A stretch of DNA of 64,000 bases from Synaphobranchus kaupii (Eukaryota > Chordata > Actinopteri > Anguilliformes > Synaphobranchidae). The translations under genes were made by a program, and so were the position numbers. The stretch lies in NCBI GenBank assembly GCA_029718625.1, contig CM056376.1, forward strand, positions 29,826,726-29,890,725, read 5' to 3'. The notes under the pieces are model-generated. The model was not told the DNA's origin. It did no database searches and worked only from the letters and a program-made list of their open reading frames with translations. Positions 47,801 through 53,472 of the stretch are shown one piece after another (position 1 is the stretch's first letter; the number at the start of each line of letters is the position of its first letter).

Positions 47801-50002
47801 AGGAACAGTTAATTCACTTCCTGTTCCTCTGTGAGTGTTCGGTGAGGTCAGAGGTCACGTGTCTGTGGTCTTAAACCGATTAGTCTGATAGGCCATTTAT
47901 TTGTAATTGGTGCTGTTGTTGTCCTAAGGAACTTCTGAAGATAAGAGTCCCCCTCCACTCTTACGAGCTCATTTATGTATATGACTGTTGGGACTCGTCT
48001 GTCAGTACTCTTTGAGATACGTTTGAGAAAAATAGGCTCAACATTGCTAAAATCCTACTGATGAGCTTCACTGTAGAACTCCTGAGGTTTGGGGCCCCAG
48101 TCTAAACTCCTGAGGTTTGGGAAGCTCATGTTAAGTAGCAGAGTGATATACCGGGGATTTCCTCATCAGCCAATGAGAAGCCAGTCGAGCGGTTTAATAA
48201 CTTCCTTATTGCTCCGATACGGTTCCTCTACACTAAACATTTTCAGGAAGTCAGGTGACTGTGGGCATGCCACTTAAACTTTCCTAGTTCACGTGCCGAG
48301 TCTTGGAAAGTACTTGCATTGCTGTCAGGTAGTGTATGGTTCAGGTAGTTTATGGTTATGGTTTTATATACAGCACAAGTGAGGCTAGTAAAGAGTTCAG
48401 TAGTAGGACAGGTGAGCCTGGCTTCAGGTTAAACAGGTGAGTTATCAGTCTGCTGCAGTGACTGAGGGGGGGGTCTTTCAGGGAGGCGGGCAATAAAAAC
48501 AAACAGGTCTTTACAGTGAAGGACCTGCAGTGAAAGCCAGCATACCTAAAGGAGCCGCTGTAGCCATGCAGCCCAACCCCCTCCCCACCACACACACACA
48601 CACACATTAGCCTTTGTACCTGTCCTCAGGTGCATCGCCAGAGCTGGTTTCCCTGAAGGATGTTTAACTCTCAGACCGCATGGGGACAAAGTCCAAACTG
48701 CAGATTGAGGATTGAGGGAGATTTGAAAGCTTACCCCACTCCCACAACCTTCAGCGTTTTTTTGCCCATAATTTTACACCTGTAACAGTATTCCACAATA
48801 TCAATACAAATCTACCTTAATTAGAAATTTCTGAACCTGAAATGCACATGGTCAATCACTAGAAAATACTGGATAAAACTATGCTGTTTATTTGCAATCT
48901 CCAAAATAGCTGCATTTGTGTAATTGCTTATATTGGGAGTTTCTGATAAGAGGAACAGGAAGGGGTGGGGACAAATCTTCTTAGAAAAAACCCAGATCAG
49001 TATTATTTATGCTTTTGTCTACAATAAAGGGAAAATATTCCCAAATTGTAAAATTGTTTGTTATTCCCAAACTCTCAGCACCTTTGCTCCAGTTAATGCC
49101 CCCCTATATTTAAATGTAGCCTGATATGTTCACGTATGGAATTACATTTTTTTTTTTTTTTTGTTAATTAAATGCAGAAACTGTCTAAACTCCTGAGGTT
49201 TGGGGCCCCAGTCTAAACTCCTGAGGTTTGGGTCCCCAGTCTAAACTCCTGATGTTTGGGGCCCCAGTCTAAACTCCTGAGGTTTGGGAAGCTCTTGTTA
49301 GTAGCAGAGTGATATACCGGGGATTTCCTCTCACAGCCAATGAGAAGCCAGTCGAGTGGTTTAATAACTCCTCATTGCTGAGTCTTGGAAAGTACTTGCA
49401 TTGCTGTCAGCTGGAGGAATTTCCGAAGTGGCAATGAATCTGGATAAAACCATTCTGTTTATTAGCGATCTCCAAAATAACTGCATTTGTGTAATTGCTT
49501 ATATTGGGAGATTATGATAAGAGGAACAGGAAGGGGCGGGGACAGTGTGAGGGACCAGGCCATTTGTCCTGGTTCCCCCAGATCAGTATTATTTATGCAT
49601 TTATTAACGGGAAAAATATTCCATGTTATTCCCAAACTCTTAGCACCTGTGTTTCAGTTAATGCCCCCCCTATATTTAATGTAGCCTGATATGTTCCAAT
49701 ATTGTACCTGTTTCCTGAAGCAGGAGCCGTATGTTTTATGGGTATTTTATCGGTTTGCTGAGGCATTAGGTCATGCTACAGCCCAGCACCAGGCTCTAGC
49801 CTACACCCACCTGAGCTGTCTGTGTGTCCGTCCGTCTGTCTGTCTCTGTGCGGCAGGACGAGGGGAAGATGGTGGGCGTGGCCTGGAAAAGGTGCAGAGC
49901 AGTTACCTGCGCTCTCTACAGGAAGTGAAGGAGCTGCTGAGGAAAGAGGATGGACACCCTACGCAACCTCAAGATCTGAATCACAAACCCTATGAACCCT
50001 GA
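15307..50002 (+). CDS. naa25: NatB auxiliary subunit NAA25, whole gene, 24 coding exons
   Basis: N-alpha-acetyltransferase 25 is the TPR-type auxiliary subunit that with NAA20 forms NatB, the cytosolic ribosome-associated enzyme acetylating N-termini beginning Met-Asp/Glu/Asn/Gln. Exons: 15307-15364, 18552-18646, 19615-19753, 19964-20082, 20376-20450, 20684-20791, 21045-21123, 21956-22067, 22424-22513, 22713-22885, 23017-23129, 24881-25094, 25210-25298, 25868-26050, 28282-28383, 30948-31099, 41560-41685, 42230-42473, 43256-43379, 43491-43556, 44451-44548, 44890-45002, 45477-45624, 49857-50002. All introns are GT-AG. The product follows vertebrate NAA25 throughout, with an Arg/Lys-rich run KKRKKKK near residue 877. 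With nine one-base indels discounted, the phases close at 2,961 nt (about 986 aa; human 972). As written, the frame breaks in exon 13 at a TGA (25,221-25,223). Pseudogenisation is possible but intact splice sites argue for sequence errors. Confidence 0.9.
15365..18551 (+). other. naa25: naa25 intron 1
   Basis: A 3.2-kb phase-1 intron. Its last 0.6 kb is a 35-bp minisatellite that stops about 10 bp short of the acceptor. No other feature was recognised in 15,365-17,920, apart from a short G run with TA repeats near 17,663. Confidence 0.8.
17925..18541. repeat. 35-bp minisatellite at the end of naa25 intron 1
   Basis: About 17 copies of a 35-bp unit with core GCAGTATCGTAGCTGACATG then CTAACCTGCACCAGT. 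Copies differ by scattered substitutions such as CTAACC/CTACCC. The array ends about 10 bp before exon 2, so the polypyrimidine tract of this acceptor is very short. Open frames through it are repeat artefacts. Confidence 0.9.
18552..18646 (+). CDS. naa25: naa25 exon 2 (residues 20-51)
   Basis: Encodes DYLDYLDNGNNKMAVQQ then AEKLLKKHKDLHCAK. The first nine bases are a direct tandem duplication (ATTACTTGG twice), giving DYLDYLDNG where human has DYLDNG. Only the first copy has an AG before it, so both are exonic. Confidence 0.9.
19211..19609. repeat. 36-bp minisatellite at the end of naa25 intron 2
   Basis: About eleven copies of a 36-bp unit containing TGACCGTGCTCTGTCTGTGA and TTGTGCTCTGGGTAAC. 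Because 36 is a multiple of three, long repetitive open frames appear on both strands; they are not genes. The array ends within about 6-15 bp of exon 3. Confidence 0.9.
19615..19753 (+). CDS. naa25: naa25 exon 3 (residues 52-98)
   Basis: Encodes VLKAIGLQRTGKQDEAFSLA and on to ALTILYREMHR, one of the best conserved TPR segments. Acceptor GTTCCCAG, donor C|GTGAGT. Confidence 0.92.
19754..19935. repeat. 23-bp-type minisatellite filling naa25 intron 3
   Basis: About seven irregular copies of a GTGTCAGGGCTCAGGTGTGG unit fill most of the 210-bp intron, starting directly after the donor of exon 3. Confidence 0.75.
19964..20082 (+). CDS. naa25: naa25 exon 4 (residues 98-137)
   Basis: Encodes ELVTKLYESAVRKVPSSEEY and HSHLFMAYARVGEYKKMQQ. 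The donor CAG|GTCTCA is weak beyond the GT, but the phase to exon 5 is exact. Confidence 0.9.
20376..20450 (+). CDS. naa25: naa25 exon 5 (residues 138-162)
   Basis: Encodes IGMALYKIVPKNPYYFWSVM then SLVMQ. Phase 0 at both ends, donor CAG|GTAAGT. Confidence 0.92.
20451..20683. repeat. naa25: naa25 intron 5 with a GT/GC-rich microsatellite
   Basis: An imperfect (TG)n tract with GC steps occupies 20,594-20,681 and forms the upstream side of the exon 6 acceptor (TGTGTGTGTAG). Alternating purine-pyrimidine DNA of this kind can adopt Z-form. Confidence 0.8.
20684..20791 (+). CDS. naa25: naa25 exon 6 (residues 163-198)
   Basis: Encodes AISAQDEKLSQTMFLPLAER and MVEKMVKEEKMEAEAE, matching the conserved MFLPLAERMVEKMVKE block of NAA25. 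Donor GAG|GTGAGG. Confidence 0.92.
20832..20891 (+). repeat. G-rich tract, potential G-quadruplex, naa25 intron 6
   Basis: Runs of 3-12 guanines separated by single T residues extend for about 60 bp on the sense strand, starting about 40 nt after the exon 6 donor. Confidence 0.8.
21045..21123 (+). CDS. naa25: naa25 exon 7 (residues 199-225)
   Basis: Encodes VQLYFMILERLGKYVEALEV then VRGQLG; human has VELYYMILERLGKYQEALDV. Donor G|GTAAGA. Confidence 0.92.
21200..21770 (-). mobile_element. Possible 3' end of a minus-strand non-LTR retroelement in naa25 intron 7
   Basis: Read on the minus strand, the segment ends in AATAAAAGTTATTCTATTCT (21,217-21,236), a poly(A)-type signal followed by a short ATTCT tail, as in many fish LINE 3' ends. 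No intact reverse transcriptase motif is visible upstream. The left limit is a guess. Confidence 0.3.
21956..22067 (+). CDS. naa25: naa25 exon 8 (residues 225-262)
   Basis: Encodes EMLTSELQGRESKSLLLYKR and LERWPECNALSLKLLLK. Donor AAAAA|GTGAGA. Reading past the donor gives an immediate in-frame TGA, which matters because the donor is copied in the downstream array. Confidence 0.9.
22044..22370. repeat. 47-49-bp minisatellite that includes the exon 8 donor
   Basis: Seven copies of a unit built from the last about 24 nt of exon 8 (CTCAAACTACTGCTCAAAAA), its GTGAGA donor and intronic ACACACACAGCCCCCTGTGC. The first copy is the real exon end; six pseudo-copies follow, five of which keep GTGAG while one has ATGAG (22,213). 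Confidence 0.9.
22424..22513 (+). CDS. naa25: naa25 exon 9 (residues 262-292)
   Basis: Encodes PDDWQFYLSYYDSLFHIMDQ and GWTPPAEGE; human DDWQFYLTYFDSVF aligns. Donor CA|GTAAGT. Confidence 0.92.
22539..22580. repeat. (GTGC)n microsatellite in naa25 intron 9
   Basis: About ten GTGC/GCGT tetranucleotide repeats, 25 nt downstream of the exon 9 donor. Confidence 0.85.
22713..22885 (+). CDS. naa25: naa25 exon 10 (residues 292-350)
   Basis: Encodes a VEGEVQYLVTHAISFVEERV block and a RPLRGPYLARFELIQRLRQR block; human has LRGPHLAKLELIRRLRSQG in the same place. Donor G|GTAGCG. Confidence 0.9.
22989..23014. repeat. Poly(C) tract at the exon 11 acceptor
   Basis: A run of about 21 C residues (22,994-23,014) serves as the polypyrimidine tract directly before the AG of exon 11. 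Such tracts are prone to length errors in sequencing. Confidence 0.8.
23017..23129 (+). CDS. naa25: naa25 exon 11 (residues 350-387)
   Basis: Encodes DPLELMFQYYVKFGDKPCYI then TDVKLYLDLLNPEQHVQ. Human GDPEELMFQYFKKFGDKPC aligns. Donor CAG|GTGGGG. Confidence 0.92.
23245..24645. repeat. About 27-bp minisatellite in naa25 intron 11, split by a hAT-like element
   Basis: Units of GGCTAGCCCTGCAGTGGGGT followed by ACAGGCA occur at 23,250-23,373 and again at 24,571-24,640. The copies on both sides match, so the 1.2-kb element at 23,374-24,570 inserted into a pre-existing array. Confidence 0.8.
23374..24570. mobile_element. hAT-like non-autonomous element with 8-bp target duplication
   Basis: Ends are TAGTGTTGCACGGTAC on the left and GTATCGTGACAACACTA on the right, inverted relatives of each other. 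Flanks are ACAGGCAG (23,366-23,373) and ACAGGCAT (24,571-24,578), an 8-bp duplication with one difference, as expected for hAT transposition. The subterminal regions are rich in GGTATCG/CGATACC motifs; no transposase remnant was recognised in the interior. Confidence 0.85.
24881..25094 (+). CDS. naa25: naa25 exon 12 (residues 388-459)
   Basis: Encodes FINRLMETVPLSS at its start, then DTRALQRHLCVAQVSRALGL and a RYRHGLEF end. Human DIRALQQHLCVVQLTRLLGL aligns. Donor TTCG|GTAAGC is strong. This is the last exon before the frame is lost. Confidence 0.9.
25210..25298 (+). CDS. naa25: naa25 exon 13 (residues 459-489), one base short
   Basis: Encodes KACLKTELQFSDMYCLMAAH and VYIDLWAET, but only one base lies between the acceptor AG (25,208-25,209) and the AAG codon, where two are needed to complete the split Gly codon. 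As written the spliced frame meets TGA at 25,221-25,223. The unspliced 115-nt intron 12 stays open in frame into this exon, which may mislead gene callers. Confidence 0.85.
25331..25707. repeat. (GT)n and (GAGT)n arrays plus a duplicated exon 13 end
   Basis: (GT)n at 25,331-25,374 is followed by (GTGA)n with a few interruptions to 25,671. Directly after, GTGGGCGGAGACAG|GTGAGAGCC (about 25,678-25,699) copies the end of exon 13 and its donor (GTGGGCAGAGACAG|GTGAGAGCC, ending 25,307). The array thus lies between two copies of one 5' splice site. Long Thr/His/Ser/Leu-repeat frames on the minus strand here are artefacts. Confidence 0.9.
25868..26050 (+). CDS. naa25: naa25 exon 14 (residues 489-549), two extra bases
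   Basis: Starts GDPSVLWQC and, after a frame change, continues LEEGLTNSPSNAQFKLLLIL, then FEPVVDLYSSLDAKHVQHDT. Between the CAG codon of WQ and CTA GAG GAA there are 14 nt where human has 12. The runs TTTT (25,893-25,896) and CCC (25,903-25,905) are likely places of the surplus. As written a TAG appears at 25,906-25,908. Confidence 0.88.
26051..28281 (+). other. naa25: naa25 intron 14
   Basis: A 2.2-kb intron dominated by a TIR element (26,545-27,768). G- and C-homopolymers occur at 27,641-27,657, 28,149-28,164 and 28,263-28,271. Confidence 0.7.
26545..27768. mobile_element. Non-autonomous DNA transposon in naa25 intron 14
   Basis: The left end has GACGGCGCTACACTGGGGCT then AGGGTGGGCTA, and the right end has the imperfect complement TAGCCCACCCTTAGCCCAGG followed by CTGGCGCCGTCA. 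The interior is AT-rich and non-coding. Boundaries are accurate to a few bases; no unambiguous target duplication was found. Confidence 0.6.
28282..28383 (+). CDS. naa25: naa25 exon 15 (residues 549-582), two extra bases
   Basis: Starts YLLTRYAESLG, then needs a one-base skip at CC (28,316-28,317) to read QFAAASQSCNFSLRFF, and another at the T6 run (28,359-28,364) to read FHSNQKD. Human YLLTRYAESLGQYAAASQSC aligns directly. Donor GAT|GTGAGT. Confidence 0.88.
28755..30711. mobile_element. Outer TIR element, interrupted by the foldback
   Basis: The left end CAATGGGTACGTTTACATGC can be read only by skipping the insertion at 28,768-29,950; the right end is its complement GCATGTAAACGTACCCATTG, ending near 30,711. 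Without the insertion the element is about 770 bp and non-coding. It contains several copies of CATGTAAACACC and subterminal ATCCGAT/ATCGGAT motifs. Superfamily not assigned. Confidence 0.7.
28768..29950. mobile_element. Tc1/mariner-type foldback (palindromic) element, copy 1
   Basis: Starts CAGTGCCTTGCGAAAGTATT and ends with AATACTTTCGCAAGGCACTG, flanked by TA on both sides (28,766-28,767 and 29,951-29,952). The whole 1,183 bp is one near-perfect inverted repeat with a short spacer around 29,350-29,375. It codes for nothing recognisable; transcribed, it would fold into a hairpin of over 500 bp. The central part is shared with 59,060-60,227. Confidence 0.9.
30948..31099 (+). CDS. naa25: naa25 exon 16 (residues 583-633)
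   Basis: Encodes TSEYIIQAYKYGAFEKIPEF, IAFRTRLN and a FAQVRTESMLLDL block. Human EYIIQAYKYGAFEKIPEFIA is identical over that stretch. No frame problem. Donor AT|GTGAGT. Confidence 0.93.
31112..41462. repeat. 10.3-kb minisatellite in naa25 intron 16, 37-bp unit, about 280 copies
   Basis: The unit reads TACCTGTTCACTATACACAC then CTGTATACTCCGATTAA. Variants are shared by position (GTATGC for GTATAC, CCCTATA for CACTATA, TTGATACC for TTAATACC, ACTGTGATT for ACTCCGATT, a 34-bp form with CCTTATGC). Rare variants recur exactly 3,033 bp apart, showing a higher-order unit of about 82 copies. The last 250 bp (41,220-41,462) are more diverged. It starts about 12 bp after the exon 16 donor. It is non-coding in all frames. 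Confidence 0.95.
41560..41685 (+). CDS. naa25: naa25 exon 17 (residues 633-675)
   Basis: Encodes SSSLEDSVRSLGLCPEEQDI then PWADMRDNRDLTVLTSWYPK. Human EEDDIPWEDLRDNRDLNVFF aligns. Donor CG|GTACGA is weak but phase-compatible with exon 18. Confidence 0.9.
41686..42229 (+). other. naa25: naa25 intron 17
   Basis: A short intron. It contains a GT-rich stretch at 41,760-41,812 and a consensus AATAAA at 42,178-42,183 on the sense strand, 47 nt before exon 18, after a T-rich region that looks like a 3' UTR end. Confidence 0.6.
42230..42473 (+). CDS. naa25: naa25 exon 18 (residues 675-756)
   Basis: Encodes QLSEEQRLQSLEEESLWLRL, RSLTLRL, then the fish-side segment VGSLANLGHHHAPRNSEKAA and ERGVQ at the end. 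Human LSLEEETLWLRIRSLTLRLI aligns. A 46-nt piece of this exon (42,308-42,353) has a near-identical copy at 63,755-63,798. Donor CAG|GTACAC is weak. Confidence 0.92.
42478..43149. repeat. 21-bp minisatellite at the start of naa25 intron 18
   Basis: About 31 copies of GGCTCGCCTGTGTGGGGAGT plus one base, alternating with GGGGGGTA forms. It begins 5 bp after the exon 18 donor. Because 21 is a multiple of three, it produces open frames of up to 332 codons on the minus strand (period PHRRAYP) and Trp/Val/Gly repeats on the plus strand; none is a gene. The G runs favour quadruplexes on the sense strand. Confidence 0.92.
43256..43379 (+). CDS. naa25: naa25 exon 19 (residues 757-798)
   Basis: Encodes YPFLGPPSSRIGPALSSGGC, a QCQTAAFHLAAHL segment and QELDASGL. 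Human YPFLGPVPTRMGG... aligns with moderate similarity. Donor G|GTGAGC. Confidence 0.88.
43491..43556 (+). CDS. naa25: naa25 exon 20 (residues 798-820)
   Basis: Encodes ETAEVQTEIRDSFTSLTEQL then Q. Human EIQERIENSFKSLLDQL aligns. Donor G|GTAAGA. Confidence 0.88.
43557..44450 (+). other. naa25: naa25 intron 20, nothing recognised
   Basis: About 0.9 kb of AT-rich sequence without a clear repeat or RNA gene. Confidence 0.6.
44451..44548 (+). CDS. naa25: naa25 exon 21 (residues 820-852)
   Basis: Encodes MFNKCKGDLLEATDNQCKTQ then PSLLENLVYFVE. Human VFSKCKGDLLEVKDGNLKTH aligns. Donor GAG|GTGAGC. Confidence 0.92.
44615..44889. repeat. (CT)n and C-rich tract in naa25 intron 21
   Basis: Repeated CTCTCTCTCTCCTCCCCTAC units with C runs of 7-11, then a long (CT)n forming the acceptor of exon 22. 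The stretch is almost pure pyrimidine on the sense strand and ends one base before the coding exon. Confidence 0.9.
44890..45002 (+). CDS. naa25: naa25 exon 22 (residues 853-889), two extra bases
   Basis: Encodes SVCVVLW, then after skipping one G in the run 44,909-44,912 VSSYCNSVLRPLKSSLQ, and after skipping one base at 44,961-44,963 KKRKKKKETNIAT. Human ILWVSSYCESVLRPYKLNLQ and its seven-Lys run align exactly in length. As written TAG appears at 44,917-44,919. Donor ACG|GTGCGT. Confidence 0.87.
45137..45289. mobile_element. 153-bp hAT-like MITE in naa25 intron 22
   Basis: Termini CAGAGGTGTAAAGTCCAGG and CCTGGATTTTACACCTCTG are inverted. Flanking octamers CCGAGGAG and CTGAGGTG agree at six of eight positions, compatible with an aged 8-bp hAT duplication. 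Confidence 0.75.
45477..45624 (+). CDS. naa25: naa25 exon 23 (residues 890-938), one extra base
   Basis: Encodes PPVFSGFQDFVSGLQALLSR, AL, then after skipping one G in 45,542-45,544 DHIKDQEACLTALKLGSLSL and QEPAVTQ. Human DHIKGLETHLIALKLEEL aligns only in the skipped frame. Donor CAG|GTGAGT. Confidence 0.86.
45995..46190. mobile_element. Truncated copy of the TTAA MITE
   Basis: Begins with TTAA then AGGTTGTATCAGCGATTTTG and matches 8,033-8,228 almost base for base for 196 bp, then stops abruptly after AATAAACAGTATTCCAAC. The right terminus is missing. Confidence 0.85.
46191..48060 (+). other. naa25: naa25 intron 23, part with a possible dispersed repeat
   Basis: AT-rich up to 47,180; a more CG-rich stretch at 47,410-47,760 has an open minus-strand frame of 142 codons (47,285-47,713) that I do not recognise. 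The composition change and the poly(A)-like block AAAAAAAAAAAAAAA at 47,164-47,178 suggest an inserted retroelement, but I cannot name a family. Confidence 0.3.
48078..49700. repeat. Tandem segmental duplication of about 1.1 kb in naa25 intron 23
   Basis: 48,078-48,330 corresponds to 49,184-49,410 (CTGAGGTTTGGG, AGTGATATACCGGGGATTTC, CCAATGAGAAGCCAGTCGAG), and 48,865-49,135 corresponds to 49,452-49,700 (GTAATTGCTTATATTGGGAG, GATCAGTATTATTTATGC, TATATTTAAATGTAGCCTGA). The first copy has about 0.5 kb in its middle that the second lacks. A short CTGAGGTTTGGGGCCCCAGT repeat leads each copy. Confidence 0.85.
49857..50002 (+). CDS. naa25: naa25 exon 24 and stop (residues 939-986), one base short
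   Basis: Starts DEGKMVGVA and, with one base added at CC 49,882-49,883, continues LEKVQSSYLRSLQEVKELLR and ends LNHKPYEP before TGA (50,000-50,002). With the extra base, the stretch from ALKL in exon 23 to KVQ here is 26 residues, the same as human. Human GKVQSSYLHSLLEMGELLKK aligns. Confidence 0.87.
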
Positions 50003-52405
50003 ACTCAAAACCCTGCGCTGTCTTTGTTCATCTCTCTCGTGTCTTTTTTTAACTCTCTCCTCTGTCCTCAATCCTCAATATCATATCTCTCTCTTACTCT
50101 TTCGCTCTCTGTCCCTCGCTCTCTCACACAACGCACACACACGCACACACACGCGCACCACACGTGCACACACACACACACACACACACTTGCATAATGC
50201 AGTGCTACTGTTTCCTCCACACTTCCGCCATAACACTGCTGGGTTAAAAAAACTGTACATTAGAGTTGTACATTAGAGAGAAAAACAATGACACAATATG
50301 TAAACAAAACATGCATAGAGAACCTACGTAAATAAGCAATTTTAGAATAACTGTTCAGATAAATTATTGTACATATTCCACTACAGAGAAAAGAACTACT
50401 AAACGGCCATCTTGGGGAAGAAAGTATTTCACTCTTTTTTTGTTTTCATTCAGTCTGTCGCCCTTGGTTACCTTGATGCTGTTGCTTAGCTCTAGTGAAA
50501 CCCACCTGTTCAGTTTGTTACTCCTGGCTAACATCAGCCATTGCAGGGGATTGGTGGGTAAGCTGCAGTGGATTGTGGGTACAGTCAGACATTCTTTCAG
50601 TTAATTTAATGTAGTGGCACTCTTAATTAAAGCAAATGGCCCAGGCGCTGTATCCATAAAGCATCTCGGAGTAGGAGTACTGATCTAGATCAGTTTTTTT
50701 TCCCGCGGCATATCCTAACCATATCCATTATGAAGCTGAAAGGTTAAACTGATCCCAGATCAGCACCCCTTACTCAAGGTCCTTTATGAATGCTGCCCTG
50801 GAGATCTTCCACAAGGGCTGTGCTCTTTCAATTTTTCCCATTTCCACGTCAGTGTTGGGCTGTGGAAGGAAAGAGTTGATTTCAGTTTGTCTCGGGTCCT
50901 GTCCACCAGTGAATCAGCTGAAGGAACACTGGGGGAGAATCAGGGACTCTTTCAGAAAGCCTGCGTCTCCATTTACAATGCTGTGTGATTGTGAACATTT
51001 TAATAAAGAGCACTGCAGTCCCTCTAAAGAGCGTCCGGAGTGCTCTCTGGACCTGGTCTCAAACCGGAGTTTCGCCCATTCTGGACCGAATCTTCTGTTG
51101 GGAACGTTGGGTCCTCCTCCTGGCGCTCACCTCCTGCGGGAGTCGGAGGGGGGTGGTGCTCTGCAGATCACTGCTCATACGGACGGGACTTTATGTGAGG
51201 TGTTCTGTTGATTTTGATGGAATTTGGAGAATTCTATTTCACTATCTTTCAACTTGTATTCTGATGGCGTGGAGAGGCAGAGATGGACATTTTTTGTCAC
51301 CAATCATGGTTTACATTGATAATAAGAAATGGACTATCGCCGACAGTGATTGATGGATACTTTCTGGGTACACTTCCAGGGTCTGTTGTGATGTGTGGGT
51401 GGTATAACCAGAAGGCATTGACCAATTACCATCGCTGTTCTATTTGTTGTTACCATTGTGCCTTGTGATTGGTTGAGCTCTTCTCTGGTTTCTCTGCCCA
51501 ATCCTGTTTTAATATCCCTGAGGTGCATTGGTGCAAGAGAAGATGAGTTCTTGTTCAACCCTGAATTATATATTTTAAATCATGTTTTATATAATCTTTT
51601 TTCCCAATCTTGGTGTCCCATAAACAGAGCATGCCTGGTCTGTAACAAAGTGGAACGGTTATGTTGTATAATTTACTTCCAATCGTTTTGTTTATTGAGT
51701 GTCTACAACTTGTCCATTTTTATTTCCTTTTCCTTTACTGTATTATTTTTTCTTTTTGTGTATAAATATATACCAAATAATGGCTTTACTGTGTAGCTAT
51801 GCCATTTATGAACTTTAGGAATGCAATTGTGTGTTTGTCTTAGAAGCCATACCACATCAAGAGCAGGATCTGCTGCTGTTTACAAATGAGACCTGTAGGG
51901 AAGGCAGTGTACTCTCTCCAGTCCCCATATCATTGTATATCTCTGCACTCTGCAAAACCCCCTTAATTTATGCAGTTTTTTGGTCAATAGGATTAGATTG
52001 TTTATTTTTAATTGAAATTGGTAAAAGAGGTTGGGAACTGTGAACTATGGTGCATATGAACAATAACTGTGTCTCTCTCAGAGCTACAAGTTTTTAACCC
52101 CCCTAAAGGGCCCTCTGTGACCCCAAAATGCCACGATTGGATACCACCCCAACTGGCTGTTTGGACGGACGGACGGACAAACCTGACTGAAAGGAACAGA
52201 ATGTGGATTCTTAGGAAAAAAAACAAACAAAAAAAACAACACTGAAAAATAAAGAACGGTGGACAATCTGTGTTGATGTTTGTCATCTGGTCTGAAGGTT
52301 TGAACCCTTTGTTTTTCTTTTTGTTAAGAAAACGGAAAACAAAAAACTAAACAAAACACTGGAATGTTGAAAGGAGTTTTGTTTTTTTAATAAAGCCCTT
52401 TGGAA
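50003..52405 (+). other. naa25: Probable naa25 3' untranslated region
   Basis: About 2.4 kb without a recognisable gene. AATAAA occurs at 51,002, 52,248 and 52,389; the last lies just before an A-rich run. A CA-rich microsatellite is at 50,128-50,188. The extent of the UTR is inferred from signals only; alternative polyadenylation at 51.0 kb is plausible. Confidence 0.5.
52389..52394 (+). terminator. naa25: Likely distal poly(A) signal of naa25
   Basis: AATAAA with A-rich and T-rich sequence close downstream. A second copy lies 141 bp upstream at 52,248. Confidence 0.45.
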
Positions 52406-52664
52406 AAAAAAAATAATAAAAAAATGCCACCATGTTATTTTTTATTTTAACACCAGTGGTATTTTTGTGCTGAGCTTTCCTGTGTCCCATTGTTAGTGGT
52501 ACTGTGTGTTTTATGTCGATTGCATGTCATGTACATATTGACACTAAAGTCAATCAGGTACCTGGGTCCTCTCACCTGTACACCGTTGCTGCCTGCAGCA
52601 GGTAACTGGCTCTACCACATCCTGGCCAAACCTTCGGGTCGATCCTGTAACCCAGTATGACCTG

Positions 52665-53377
52665 GGCCGTGTCTGAATCAGCGCACTTGCCTACTATTGA
52701 GTATGCTAGTATACTATTATTTTAATCTGTGAAGTAACCAACAATTCTGAAAATTGAGTGTTCTTAATATTCCCGGGATGATTCGGGCAGTGACTGAATA
52801 TGATCTCTGTCCCTGCCCCCTGTCCCCTGTACACTCAGACTCCACCCAGTTTACTATGTGCCCTCTCCCCTCGCTTTGCAAGCAGTGTGCAGAAGTGATC
52901 CTGCAAAACTCTTTCCAAACTACTGAGGAAGTAGTTTGTAATATTTATTTTATTTTTATTGAGAATATCAATCAGTTTACATATGACGATGTTGTGTAGA
53001 TTATGAATGAAGATTGAATTAACAAAAATAAAAGTAGTTCGTAATATGTCCTGTTCTTTGTACTACAAGTTGTAGATTTTACTTCCCGAAATTGTCGGAT
53101 GAGTGTGCTCCTGAATCCCCTCAACAAAACCCCAGAATAAGGGTTTCATCCTGGTATTTTAAGTCACTCAAAAGCTTTTGACGAAGTTGATTGCAATATG
53201 TGCCCTCAAAGGGGTTAAAGGAATCGTATTCGGTCAAGGCCATACTTATTTCCGGGTTTTCACTGATAGTAATATGGAGGATATTATTTGCATACTGCAT
53301 GTCACTAAACAGTATGCAGTAAACAGTTTGCTAGTACGCAGGATGCAGTAGATGGGGGCTCGGATTCGGACACAGCC
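52665..53377. mobile_element. Outer MITE with GGCCGTGTCTGAATCAG termini
   Basis: The left end GGCCGTGTCTGAATCAGCG is inverted to CTCGGATTCGGACACAGCC at 53,377. It is related at the ends to 8,617-9,314. Its middle is occupied by another MITE (52,785-53,241). Confidence 0.7.
52785..53241. mobile_element. Nested MITE, GGCTGTGACCGAATATGAT family, copy 2
   Basis: GGGCAGTGACTGAATATGAT on the left and ATCGTATTCGGTCAAGGCC on the right. Internal blocks such as CTATGTGCCCTCTCCCCTC and CTCAACAAAACCCC match copy 1 at 10,987-11,397. Confidence 0.75.
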
Positions 53378-53472
53378 ATGGTCTTGATTGAAGATCATGA
53401 TTAGTTAATAAACAACTTGACTTAAATTAAGCACTTGAGTGCAGGAACACATAAAAAACCAGCAGACACAAT

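Noticed and set aside
15307..50002. naa25 as a processed pseudogene
   Set aside because: All introns are present with GT-AG borders, so it is not retroposed; a decayed duplicate remains possible and is discussed as a finding.
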